Of a stretch of DNA of 64,000 bases, positions 27,979-37,753 are shown piece after piece. The notes beneath the pieces are model-generated. The model was given only the letters and a program-made list of their open reading frames with translations. It was not told where the DNA came from and ran no database searches. Source of the DNA: Symploca sp. SIO1C2 (GTDB taxonomy: Bacteria; Cyanobacteriota; Cyanobacteriia; Cyanobacteriales; Coleofasciculaceae). Location: NCBI GenBank assembly GCA_010672925.1, contig JAAHFP010000020.1:50186-114185 (forward strand). The letters run 5' to 3'. The first letter of the stretch is position 1, and each line of letters opens with the position of its first letter. A program made the translations under genes and the position numbers.

Positions 27979-30900
27979 CTAACCTAAATTTGGATTATTA
28001 TTCCATAAAGTCCACAATTCTTCTGGCACATTAACGGCTGTCTCCCAACCTAGGATATTCTCCCATTGCGTATACTCATTCCAGATAATTCCTGTGAAGT
28101 CTGTGTCCCTAAGACAGGCGTTGCTAAAGTTTGCGAAACTAAGGTTTGCACAATTAAGATCTGCGCAACTAAGGTCTGAACCACTAAAGTTTGCACGAGT
28201 AAGGTTTGTTTCAATGAAGTCTGCATCCCTTAGGTCTGTGCCAATAAGTTTTGCGTAACTAAGATCTGCAAACCTTAGGTCTGTGTTCCTAAGGTTTGCG
28301 CCACTAAAGTCTGCGCCACTAAGGTCTGTGTCTCTAAGGTTTGCACCACTAAAGTCTGCGCCACTAAGGTCTGTGTCTCTAAGGTTTGCGCCACTAAAGT
28401 CTGCGCCACTAAGGTCTGTGTCTCTAAGGTTTGCACCACTTAGGTCTGCAACACTAAGTTTTGCATCACTAAGGTCTGTGCCACTAAGGTTTGCAACACT
28501 AAGTTTTGCATCACTAAGGTCTGTGCCACTAAGGTTTGCACCACTAAGGTTTGCGCCACTAAGATCTATGTTTCTAAGGTTTGCATCACTAAGGTCTGCA
28601 CCACTAAGGTTTGCGCCAATCAGTTTTATGTGACTAAGGTTTGCACCAATCAGTTTTATGTGACTCAAAAATTCCCCAATTTTCCTTAAGAAGCCATCAA
28701 TACCTATACAATCGCTGTAGCTGATAATATGAAGCAATCGAGTTTTATCAAAACCTTCTGTACCGTATTCACCACAAGGGTAAAAGATGATTTTATCCTT
28801 AAGCTCATTTCTTGATAGAGCATAACGATGCAACTCTAAGAGTAAAATCATCACATTCAGTCCCGTATAGACATCCACCTGCCGCTGACCTAACTGAATT
28901 CCTTGTTTTTGTAATTGCCTGGTCTTTTTCTGAGCTAAGGTTTCCTCTGCTAGATCAATAAATTCCCCCTCACACCAACGAAGATAAAAATCTTCCAAGC
29001 GCTGAAACAATTTAACTGGGCGAAACTCACTCTCCGTTGCTCCCTCTGGGATAGCTGTTAGCAATGCCATCAGGTATTCCACAATTTCTGGTGTTAAACC
29101 CCCATAACCCAGCAAGTCATAGATTTCCCAATGCAATTGCTCCTCTGGCAGGTTAAAGCCTCGCCCTCTTCTTCCGGGCTCTGTCCAGTTTTCCAGGCTC
29201 TCTTTCAACCGTTCAGCACAGAGAAATTCACCAAAACTTTTATGAGCAAACTCTACTGCTCCTTCCTTACCCCCAGTTGCAGCTTGGAGATAAAAAGCAG
29301 CTAAGGCATTTCTCAGGGGATTGTCCTTGAGGTTTTCCCTAGCTTCTTCCAGTAACTCTTTAACTGTATTATCCCCCTTCAACCGTGTTTCAATCATTCT
29401 GACGGAAGCACATTCTCCTCCTGACTGCACCACGCACAAACCAGCTTCTGTAAGAATCCGCCGCAAATCTTCTGTATCTTGTTCCGTTAGTTCCCGATTG
29501 AGCCATTGGGGACGTTGTTTTGTCAGTACCCAATCTAAGGTTCTTTGATAAATCAGGATTTTTGCTGTTGTGCTATCAGCACCCTTAAATATGCCAACAA
29601 TACTTTCCCCTTGTAAGGATCCAGAAGAAGTACCTGTATTTACCTTCTGCCCTCTGCCCTCTGCCTTCTGCCTTCTCTTAAATTCATCATCCCGATGCAT
29701 GGCTGCCAACAGGTAAAGTAACAGAGGTTCCTGGGCTAATTCCCGCACTCGTTGAGGACAATGTTTATCTTGTAAAAACTGTTCAAAAGCTCTAGTTTTA
29801 TCCGTACCAACCTGTACTTCCCACTTGCTCAACCACTGTTGCTGGAGTTCCTCATCCATCAGTTGGATTTCCACTCTTTCCAAGTTCGGTGGCATCAACC
29901 GTTCAATACTCTGTAACGCTAAACTTCTGCCGGTAATCAAAACCCGATGTCCCATTTCTGGACTCTGTTGACAATCCCGTTGAAATTGACCAACTTGCAG
30001 AAGAAACTCTTTTAATCCCTCGCTGCTTCTTCGTTCCATTAACAACTCATCAAAACCATCCAGCAGAAACAAAAACCGGGTATTGCGGTCGTATAACCAG
30101 CGATTATCACGAGCAAAATTGGCTTTAACCGCAGCTTGTAGCGTGGCTTCAAAATTCTTTTCAAAAGTTCTGATATCCCGCAAGCGAATTAACACCGGTG
30201 TCCAAACCGGATGTAATTGCTGCCGTACCCAATCGGCAAACATCCGACAAAAAACACTCTTGCCTCTGCCTGGTCCCCCTTGAATAAACATCACCCTATC
30301 TTGTTTTTGGGATTCATTGAGCATAGCCTTTGCCCAAGTCTCTAACCCTAATACTTCTACTTGTTGCGCAACATCACCATTGTCATCAGCTGGTTTTACC
30401 TTGAGGGGTACATAAATATCCTGGAAGGTAAACTCTTCAGCAAAGACTTTTTCTAAAGGTTTGGTAGCAATTTGCTCCTCTAAGTAACTATCCAGACTCT
30501 GGTATTTTTCTAATAACTCCCTACCACCAGTACGATACAGTTCTGCTAACGGTTCGACTTGAGCTGCCTGACTAGCGATCGCTTGATTAATATATCGAGT
30601 TGTATTCCAGGCTATCCGTTGGGTTAAGATGTTTGCTTTGCTAGCACCGACTCCTGCATCTTGGAGTCGAGTCATCAGTATTTGGTTAAAATTCTCAGCT
30701 AACTGAGACTCATGGAAGCAGACAACAGCTTTCTTTGCTTGTTCCTCATCTAGTTGCCACTCTCCTAGCTTAACAATCTGCTTTTCTACAGGTGCAGAAG
30801 CCGGTGTTTGACTAATTTGCTCTAACCAAACCCGATTTTCCGGTAAACTCAACAAAGCTTGTAAGCTTTCCAAATAAGCTCCCTGACTTACCAGCGCCGT

Positions 30901-31212
30901 ACATTGCGCCAAGGTTAGCTCCTGTTGCGACTTTTCCAAGTACAATTTGAGGAAACCCGTTGCGCTCGAGACAAACGGTAATCCTGCCCCCACCACCTGA
31001 ACCAAGGGTAAGTTTAACACATCCAAAAGAGTAGAAATTCTGCCTACTAAAGGTGCTAACTGCTCAACATTTGAACCTTGCTCCTTCAGGGCTTTTGCCA
31101 ATTCCAAAACCGCCTTAGCTGAATCAACCCCATCTTTGAGAGTTTCTGCTGAAAACAAGTCGCCAATATCAGTATTTAAGAACTTCCACAGTCTCTTGAG
31201 AGGTTCCGCCAT
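27979..31212 (-). CDS. NACHT-domain NTPase with C-terminal pentapeptide repeats (second NLR-like protein)
   Basis: Walker A QGGPGRGKSVFCRMFA, Walker B RFLFLLDGFDELL, pentapeptide-type LSGADLSDANLRN repeats. Confidence 0.9.
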   Translation of the reverse strand: MAEPLKRLWKFLNTDIGDLFSAETLKDGVDSAKAVLELAKALKEQGSNVEQLAPLVGRISTLLDVLNLPLVQVVGAGLPFVSSATGFLKLYLEKSQQELTLAQCTALVSQGAYLESLQALLSLPENRVWLEQISQTPASAPVEKQIVKLGEWQLDEEQAKKAVVCFHESQLAENFNQILMTRLQDAGVGASKANILTQRIAWNTTRYINQAIASQAAQVEPLAELYRTGGRELLEKYQSLDSYLEEQIATKPLEKVFAEEFTFQDIYVPLKVKPADDNGDVAQQVEVLGLETWAKAMLNESQKQDRVMFIQGGPGRGKSVFCRMFADWVRQQLHPVWTPVLIRLRDIRTFEKNFEATLQAAVKANFARDNRWLYDRNTRFLFLLDGFDELLMERRSSEGLKEFLLQVGQFQRDCQQSPEMGHRVLITGRSLALQSIERLMPPNLERVEIQLMDEELQQQWLSKWEVQVGTDKTRAFEQFLQDKHCPQRVRELAQEPLLLYLLAAMHRDDEFKRRQKAEGRGQKVNTGTSSGSLQGESIVGIFKGADSTTAKILIYQRTLDWVLTKQRPQWLNRELTEQDTEDLRRILTEAGLCVVQSGGECASVRMIETRLKGDNTVKELLEEARENLKDNPLRNALAAFYLQAATGGKEGAVEFAHKSFGEFLCAERLKESLENWTEPGRRGRGFNLPEEQLHWEIYDLLGYGGLTPEIVEYLMALLTAIPEGATESEFRPVKLFQRLEDFYLRWCEGEFIDLAEETLAQKKTRQLQKQGIQLGQRQVDVYTGLNVMILLLELHRYALSRNELKDKIIFYPCGEYGTEGFDKTRLLHIISYSDCIGIDGFLRKIGEFLSHIKLIGANLSHIKLIGANLSGADLSDANLRNIDLSGANLSGANLSGTDLSDAKLSVANLSGTDLSDAKLSVADLSGANLRDTDLSGADFSGANLRDTDLSGADFSGANLRDTDLSGADFSGANLRNTDLRFADLSYAKLIGTDLRDADFIETNLTRANFSGSDLSCADLNCANLSFANFSNACLRDTDFTGIIWNEYTQWENILGWETAVNVPEELWTLWNNNPNLG

Positions 31213-31291
31213 TTTTAATTCTCAATTTCACCTTTTCCCAACTTAACTTAAGGAATTGTTGATGGTTTAAAAGTCCAAGAGTAAAAAAATC

Positions 31292-31420
31292 TATAGCGCT
31301 TCGCGCAGGTGTTAGGTATTAGGTGTTAGGTGTTAGGGAGGTCGAAAGTACTGTTAAATCAAAGTATTTGTGATTATTCACCTCTATCAATCTGTAAACA
31401 CACGAGTGCTCTTTGCTATA
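31292..31420 (-). repeat. 129-bp interspersed repeat (copy B), inverted relative to 24315-24443
   Basis: Reverse complement reads TATAGCAAAGAGCACTCGTGTGTTTACAGATTGATAGAGGTGAATAATCACAAATACTTTGATTTAACAGTACTTTCGACC... Confidence 0.85.
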
Positions 31421-31534
31421 TATCTTCTCTCCCCAATTCGACCTTCGACCTTCGACCTTCGACCTTCGACTTTCCCTACCACCTACCACCTAATTGTAGT
31501 AAAGTTAAATTTTATGAAGTTATAAGCAACATCT

Positions 31535-33010
31535 ATGTATATTGTCCAAGTTGCCTCTGAATGCGCTCCTGTAATCAAAGCTGGAGGTTTAGGAGATGTA
31601 GTTTACGGACTCAGCAGAGGACTAGAGGTTCAGGGTCATTGTGTAGAGATTATCCTACCGAAATACGATTGTATGCGCTATGACCATATCTGGGGACTTC
31701 ACGACGCCTATCGTGAGTTGTGGGTGCCTTGGTATGGTGGAGCTATCCACTGTTCCGTTTACTGCGGCTGGGTACATGGGCAAGTTTGCTTCTTTATCGA
31801 ACCCCACTCCCAGGATAACTTCTTCAACCGGGGGTGTTATTACGGATGCAACGATGACAATATGCGCTTTGCCTTCTTCAGTAAAGCAGCATTAGAATTC
31901 CTACTCCAAAGCAACAAACGCCCCGATGTCATCCACTGCCATGACTGGCAAACTGGCTTAGTCCCGGTCATGCTCTTCGAGATGTATAAGTACCATGGCA
32001 TGGAGCATCAGAGGGTCTGCTACACTATTCACAACTTTAAGCACCAAGGGATTGGCGGCACTGAAACCCTCTGGGCAACTGGTTTAAATCAAGAGTCTTA
32101 CTACTTCCACTACGATCGCTTACAAGATAACTTCAATCCTTTTGCCATAAACTATATGAAGGGTGGGATTGTTTACTCCAATTATGTCAATACAGTTTCT
32201 CCTCACCACGCCTGGGAAGCTCACCATACAGATATTGGCTGTGGGTTAGGGCATACTTTACATCTCACCCAGGACAAATTTGCCGGGATTCTCAATGGCA
32301 TTGATTACAAAATGTGGAATCCAGAGTTAGACAGTTACATTCCCTATCACTATGCCAAGGATAACTTAGCAGACAAGACCTTAAACAAAAAAGCCCTACG
32401 GGAGAGGCTTCTAATGCAGCAAGCCGATAAACCCCTCATCGCTTTTATCGGTAGGTTAGATGCTCAAAAAGGTGTTCATTTAGTTCACCATGCCCTCTAT
32501 TATGCCCTAAGCAGGGAAGCACAGTTTGTACTCTTAGGATCAGCAACAGAACCAGGAATCAATTCCCGCTTCTGGCATGAGAAAAACTACTTAAACAATC
32601 ACCCTGACTGCCATTTAGAACTAGGCTTTAACGAAGAATTAGCCCACCTAATTTATGCAGGAGCAGATATGATTGTCGTTCCGAGTAACTATGAACCTTG
32701 TGGGCTGACTCAAATGATTGGCTTACAGTATGGCACTGTACCTATTGTACGGGCAGTTGGTGGGTTAGTAAATACCGTATTTGACCGAGATTATGAGCAA
32801 ACTAAGCATCCTGAAGAACGGAATGGTTATGTGTTCCATCAAACAGATAATTATGCTCTTGAGTCGGCAATGAATCGAGCCATTCAATTATGGTATCAAG
32901 AACCTGAAGAGTTCAGTAAACTAGTTATTCAAGGTATGGAGTATGACTACTCCTGGAATCATCCAGTTGAGGAATATTTAGGGGTTTATGACCGTATTCG
33001 CCACAAGTGA
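31535..33010 (+). CDS. glgA: Glycogen synthase (ADP-glucose type)
   Basis: MYIVQVASECAPVIKAGGLGDVVYGL (KxGGL), DVIHCHDWQTGLVP, PSNYEPCGLTQMIGLQYGTVPIVRAVGGL. Confidence 0.95.
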   Translation: MYIVQVASECAPVIKAGGLGDVVYGLSRGLEVQGHCVEIILPKYDCMRYDHIWGLHDAYRELWVPWYGGAIHCSVYCGWVHGQVCFFIEPHSQDNFFNRGCYYGCNDDNMRFAFFSKAALEFLLQSNKRPDVIHCHDWQTGLVPVMLFEMYKYHGMEHQRVCYTIHNFKHQGIGGTETLWATGLNQESYYFHYDRLQDNFNPFAINYMKGGIVYSNYVNTVSPHHAWEAHHTDIGCGLGHTLHLTQDKFAGILNGIDYKMWNPELDSYIPYHYAKDNLADKTLNKKALRERLLMQQADKPLIAFIGRLDAQKGVHLVHHALYYALSREAQFVLLGSATEPGINSRFWHEKNYLNNHPDCHLELGFNEELAHLIYAGADMIVVPSNYEPCGLTQMIGLQYGTVPIVRAVGGLVNTVFDRDYEQTKHPEERNGYVFHQTDNYALESAMNRAIQLWYQEPEEFSKLVIQGMEYDYSWNHPVEEYLGVYDRIRHK

Positions 33011-33153
33011 TGTTTAGGTGGTAGGTGGTAGGTAGTAAGTAGGTGGTTGCAACGGGCTTTGGAGACGAATGCAGATTTAAAAATAGCGATCGCAATATCT
33101 TTAAATAGCTCCTGTGAGGGGAATTGTTCGTTATCCGCAAGGTTATCGCTAGG

Positions 33154-33225
33154 GCGGGTTTTGATTGAGAGGTTATCGTTTAAGGTGTTAAGGTATTCCT
33201 CAACCCGCCCCTACAAATACACGGA
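33154..33225. repeat. Partial or diverged copy of the GGGCGGGTTTT...AACCCGCCCCTAC palindromic element
   Basis: GGGCGGGTTTTGAT ... CTCAACCCGCCCCTACAAATACAC, same ends as 27459-27530. Confidence 0.6.
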
Positions 33226-33382
33226 ATTTTTTGGGGATTATTATCGATATAATGCGATATCGCAGCGGGACGGAGTCCGGCAAATTTTAAATTTTGAATT
33301 CCCCACAGCGGTACTAGGCACATTTCCCCTGTTCTTGTACATTGAATGAAGTTAAACTGGGCTTTTCGAGGAACAAAGAGCT

Positions 33383-33964
33383 GTGCAATGTCCCAAATGT
33401 AAGACGGTAAACTTAGAGGAAGGCATCCTCGACCAAAAAGTGAGTGTGAAGTACTGCCAAGAGTGTAAAGGCTTTTGGATTCCTGCTGATGAATACGAAA
33501 CCTGGCAGGCTGAACAACCCAATCATCCAGTCACCCCAGATTTACTCTCCAGCAAACTCAATGTGGATTTTGTACAGTCTCCCTATGATACTAAAGCAGC
33601 TCTATGTCCAGAGTGCCGACGTTATCTATCCCGTGCTAAAGTCAACCTCAAAACACCCTTCTATGTAGAGCGGTGTCAACAATGTCGAGGAATTTGGTGT
33701 GATCACGGTGAATGGGAAGTTCTCAAACAGTTGGGATTGCACACTACAATTGAACAATTATTTTCCCATGAGTGGCAAACACAAATGCGATCGCAACAAT
33801 CTTTAGACCAAGAGCGTCAAGCAACCATCAAAAAGTTAGGACCATCACTAGCTCAACGACTATTTGAGCTGACTGAGGAACTCGAACAACACCCCAATGG
33901 CGATTTTGGCGTAGCCTATATGATGCGACGAATTGCAGTTAATCTGCAATCTCCTAATGATTGA
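33383..33964 (+). CDS. TFIIB-type zinc-ribbon protein
   Basis: MQCPKCKTVNLEEGILDQKVSVKYCQECKGFWIPADEYETW and second CPECRRYLSR...CQQCRGIWCDHGEWEVL. Confidence 0.85.
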   Translation: MQCPKCKTVNLEEGILDQKVSVKYCQECKGFWIPADEYETWQAEQPNHPVTPDLLSSKLNVDFVQSPYDTKAALCPECRRYLSRAKVNLKTPFYVERCQQCRGIWCDHGEWEVLKQLGLHTTIEQLFSHEWQTQMRSQQSLDQERQATIKKLGPSLAQRLFELTEELEQHPNGDFGVAYMMRRIAVNLQSPND

Positions 33965-34114
33965 ATAATTGAACTAAGTAGGTTTGGTATGAAAAACTGA
34001 ACTATGTTAAGAAAAGTAAACACAGGTCAGACTCTTACCAATGACAAAAGACAAAGGACAAATGACGATCTTCACTAGCTAGCTATAATTATCCAAACCT
34101 ACTTACCATAACCA

Positions 34115-35842
34115 ATGACTGAATCCCTATTTTGTGTAGAAAACTTGCGGGTTGCCTATTCTAGTAGCCAGTTAGGGAAAAAGCTCAGCTGGGCGGTAAA
34201 TGATGTTTCTTTCACCTTGGATGCTGGGGAGCGCTTGGGGTTAGTAGGAGAATCTGGTTGTGGTAAGTCAACTCTGGGTAGAGCAGCAATGCGTTTGTTA
34301 CCCCCTGCTACACAAATTGAGGGACGGGTAACGTTTGCTGGAAAGTCGGTTTTTGATTTGAACTCCAGCCAATTACGCCAATTTCGTGGGGAAGCAATTG
34401 CCCTGGTATTTCAAGACCCGATGACTCGCCTCGATCCCCTGATGTCAATCGGGGAGCATTGTCTGGAAACCTTAAGAGCACACCAACCTCAGCTATCGCG
34501 ACGCCAGAGTAAGGTTCGGGCGATGGAAACCCTAGAAGCTGTCAAGATTCCGGAAAACCGTTGGGATCAATACCCCCACGAGTTTAGTGGTGGAATGCGA
34601 CAACGGGTAGCAATTGCTCTAGCCCTATTGCTCAACCCCAAACTTATTGTGGCAGATGAGCCCACCACTAGCTTAGATGTTACTGTCGCTGCACAGATTT
34701 TACAGGAACTTACTCGACTTTGCCGCGAACGAGATATGGCCTTGTTGCTCATTTCTCATGACTTAGCAATGGTAGGAGAATATTGCGGCAAGATAGCCGT
34801 AATGTATCAGGGCAAGATTGTGGAAACTGGAGCCGTAGAAACCATTCTGCGACAACCAAGCCATAAGTATACCCAATCTCTCTTGGAAGCAGCACTGCAT
34901 CTGCAAGCTATTGGTGGAGATGAGGGAGGTGAGGAAGCTGAGGAAGCTGAGGAAGAGGCGAAGAATTTAAATATACCAATTCCCGATTCCCAAACGACAA
35001 ACAACCAACAACCAACAACAAATAACAATCCCTTACTCAAAATAAGCAATGTCAAGCAGTATTTTACTCTGGAAGGGAATTTTATTGAACAACTGTTTAA
35101 GAAAGAAAGCACAGTTATCAAAGCTGTAGATGATGTAAGTTTTAGCCTCTATCCCGGTGAAGTACTGGGATTAGTCGGAGAGTCTGGTTGTGGCAAAAGT
35201 ACTCTTTCGAGGACTATCTTGCAATTAATGCGTCCTACTTCTGGAACTGTGGAATTTTTAGGAGAAGAGCTAACTAAACTAAATCGACAATCCCTAAGAA
35301 GCATTCGTCGTCAAATCCAAATGGTGTTTCAAGACCCTAATGCTTGCCTCAATCCCCTGATGAAGGTGGGGGAAAGTATTGCCGACCCTTTATTTATACA
35401 TCATCTGGCTGACACCACACAAGCCAAAAGCCAGGTAAAGGAAATGTTAGAGCGAGTGGGATTGACACCAACAAATGACTACTATAATCGTTACCCAGGG
35501 GAACTATCTGGAGGACAACAACAAAGAGTCGCGATCGCGCGGGCTTTGATTACTCGCCCTAATCTGTTAATTTGTGATGAACCAGTTAGTATGCTGGACG
35601 CTAGTGTCCAAACACAAGTACTGGAATTAATGCAGGAGTTAAAGGCAGAATTTAACCTGACTTACTTGTTTATCACCCATGATCTCTGGGTAGCCAGATT
35701 TTTTTGCGATCGCATTGCGGTAATGAACAGTGGACAAATTGTGGAAATCGGTTCAACGGGCGAATTGTTCACTAATCCCCAACACCCCTACACTCAGACA
35801 CTCTTAGAAGCTGCTCCTTTGTTAGCAAAACAGCAGGGATAG
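34115..35842 (+). CDS. ABC transporter ATP-binding protein with two fused nucleotide-binding domains (dipeptide/oligopeptide type)
   Basis: Two Walker A GESGCGKST and two signature motifs (FSGGMRQRVAIA, LSGGQQQRVAIA). Confidence 0.93.
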   Translation: MTESLFCVENLRVAYSSSQLGKKLSWAVNDVSFTLDAGERLGLVGESGCGKSTLGRAAMRLLPPATQIEGRVTFAGKSVFDLNSSQLRQFRGEAIALVFQDPMTRLDPLMSIGEHCLETLRAHQPQLSRRQSKVRAMETLEAVKIPENRWDQYPHEFSGGMRQRVAIALALLLNPKLIVADEPTTSLDVTVAAQILQELTRLCRERDMALLLISHDLAMVGEYCGKIAVMYQGKIVETGAVETILRQPSHKYTQSLLEAALHLQAIGGDEGGEEAEEAEEEAKNLNIPIPDSQTTNNQQPTTNNNPLLKISNVKQYFTLEGNFIEQLFKKESTVIKAVDDVSFSLYPGEVLGLVGESGCGKSTLSRTILQLMRPTSGTVEFLGEELTKLNRQSLRSIRRQIQMVFQDPNACLNPLMKVGESIADPLFIHHLADTTQAKSQVKEMLERVGLTPTNDYYNRYPGELSGGQQQRVAIARALITRPNLLICDEPVSMLDASVQTQVLELMQELKAEFNLTYLFITHDLWVARFFCDRIAVMNSGQIVEIGSTGELFTNPQHPYTQTLLEAAPLLAKQQG

Positions 35843-35952
35843 TAGGTGTTAGGTAAGTATTTGTACTTAAATTATTCCCAAATGCTATGCTCCTAAATGT
35901 TCCTGATTGATGCTACTATTTATCAGGTTAATAATGGAGAACTCTTACTGCC

Positions 35953-36435
35953 ATGTCTTTGTTCAAGAAGATTGCTAACCAAATTAAGACCTGGTTTCCT
36001 GCTCCCACTGTTCATGCTCACTGCGATGGCCCTTGTGGAGTATATGATCCTGCTTCCGCCAGAATTGCAGCTGAAGCCGTTCTATCAATGACCAAGAAAA
36101 TCCTGGCTCTGGAACTTCCACCTGCTGGTGATGCTAAGGCAATGGCTGCCTACGAAAACACCGTCACTCGTTATATTCAAATCAAAGAAGAACAAGCACA
36201 ACTCACTAAAAAAGAATTGCTGGTTCTGTGGACAGATTACTTCAAGCCTGTGCATCTAGAGAAATACCCAGATTTGCATACCAAGTTTTGGAATGTGGGT
36301 AAGCTATGTTCTGCCTGTAAGGTTGAAGTTAGCCTACAACATGCAACAGAGTTGATGGATGCCATCAAAGAGATTCAGGAAATATTCTGGGCTACAAAAG
36401 GTCGCACAGATGTTCCCTGGTACACAGCCAGCTGA
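35953..36435 (+). CDS. sodN: Nickel superoxide dismutase precursor
   Basis: Leader then HCDGPCGVYDP Ni-hook; MTKKILALE. Confidence 0.95.
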   Translation: MSLFKKIANQIKTWFPAPTVHAHCDGPCGVYDPASARIAAEAVLSMTKKILALELPPAGDAKAMAAYENTVTRYIQIKEEQAQLTKKELLVLWTDYFKPVHLEKYPDLHTKFWNVGKLCSACKVEVSLQHATELMDAIKEIQEIFWATKGRTDVPWYTAS

Positions 36436-36811
36436 ACTTGACGGTCTTTCAAGTTTGACTGTATCCCAAATCCGAAACAGTAATTTTTGGGATATATTGC
36501 TTTGGCTATTGAGGCAGCGGCAGCGCTTTCGAGTCGTCGGACTTTCAATGTTGCCTCTACTACTGCCAGGAGATGAAGTCTTGGTGGATAGAAGGGCTTA
36601 TCGGCGATTGCTCCCTGCCTCAGATGATGTGGTCGTCATTATACCTCCGGATAGACAAGATATTCGGCTAATCAAGCGGGTGATTGCAGTTAAGCAAAAT
36701 GGAGCTTGTTTTGTCCAGGGGGACAATCCTTCCCAGAGTACCGATAGCCGAAGTTTTGGATGGGTAGAGCCACATCTAATTATGGGTCGTGTAACTAGTC
36801 GCTTTTTTTAG
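36410..36811 (+). CDS. sodX: Nickel-SOD maturation protease (S26 signal-peptidase-like)
   Basis: VVGLSMLPLLLPGDEVLVDR and RLIKRVIAV; overlaps sodN; ATG at 36410 preferred over 36359. Confidence 0.85.
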   Translation: MFPGTQPAELDGLSSLTVSQIRNSNFWDILLWLLRQRQRFRVVGLSMLPLLLPGDEVLVDRRAYRRLLPASDDVVVIIPPDRQDIRLIKRVIAVKQNGACFVQGDNPSQSTDSRSFGWVEPHLIMGRVTSRFF

Positions 36812-36952
36812 AGAGATTTTAGATTTTAGATTTTAGATTTTAGATTTTAGATTGAATAATTGGTTGGGACATTCCTAAACTCTCTACTCCCCAGTTATTC
36901 CTTACTGTTGCCTGTTGCCTGTTGCCTGTTGCCCGTTGCCTAGCGCGTAGCG

Positions 36953-37753
36953 CTATACCGTCAATGGGAATTGATGACCAGCTTGATAAGCGGCAAAGTG
37001 CTGTTTGAAGTATTTCCAAGATGTCATATTTTCTCTGTCTAATGGGGATTTTGGTGCATCCTTGTACAAAGGAACACGCTGATTGATTTCATCTTGTAGT
37101 AGCGGAGGTAAGTCATTCAAACGGCTAACCTTGAAACCACTAGTACTATAAATAAGTTGACCAGCCTTATTTCCCATCTTCATCCAGGGTACCCAGGGTC
37201 CAATTCTATCCCAACTCAAAATCATTTCAGAAATAGAAGTTTGCTCAGGGTCTAGCAAATCTTTGGTAGGCACTGTCAGTTTAAATAACTCAGCGGCTTG
37301 ATAAGTAGGGTTAGGGCTGTACTCGATAAATCTTTCATCTTCTGCTAGAGGATTAGGATAACTGGAAAATAAATCAAACGCAAAGGTAGTAACCTCACCT
37401 TCCATTTTTGCTGGTATAGTCCCTTCAAAGCGACCCTGCACTGGATTATTGGCAACATGAACTACGGGAAGGATTTCCCCAGTCCAAGGGTTTTCCCATT
37501 TGTGAAGAATCTCACCGGTGATTGGGTCTAAATAGTAAGTTAATTCTCTAGATGTAAAATCCCAGCTATTATCTTCGTTAGCAATACATCTGCTAACACT
37601 CATCCCCACAATCTTGAACAGACGCTTTTTTGGTTCATTTGGTATAAAAGCATAGATTGAACCACTCCAGGTGATAAAGGTTGGTGTAGCATCTAATGAA
37701 CTACGTACCTTTACCCAATACTTGGCATCAAATTCCTCAATTGAAGTAACCAT
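36953..37753 (-). CDS. DUF1838 family protein
   Basis: 266 aa; YYLDPITGEILHKWENPWTGEILPVVHVANNPVQGRF. Confidence 0.75.
   Translation of the reverse strand: MVTSIEEFDAKYWVKVRSSLDATPTFITWSGSIYAFIPNEPKKRLFKIVGMSVSRCIANEDNSWDFTSRELTYYLDPITGEILHKWENPWTGEILPVVHVANNPVQGRFEGTIPAKMEGEVTTFAFDLFSSYPNPLAEDERFIEYSPNPTYQAAELFKLTVPTKDLLDPEQTSISEMILSWDRIGPWVPWMKMGNKAGQLIYSTSGFKVSRLNDLPPLLQDEINQRVPLYKDAPKSPLDRENMTSWKYFKQHFAAYQAGHQFPLTV

Noticed and set aside
28283-28633. 116-aa + strand ORF of RFAPLKSAPLRSVSL repeats
   Set aside because: Antisense of the second NACHT protein's pentapeptide ladder
28110-28670. Regular ~30-bp spaced repeats that could suggest a CRISPR array
   Set aside because: Repeats are in frame with pentapeptide codons (15-bp multiples), no unique spacers, and no cas genes nearby
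33047-33349. 100-aa ORF downstream of glgA
   Set aside because: Covers a palindromic interspersed repeat and intergenic DNA; no family resemblance
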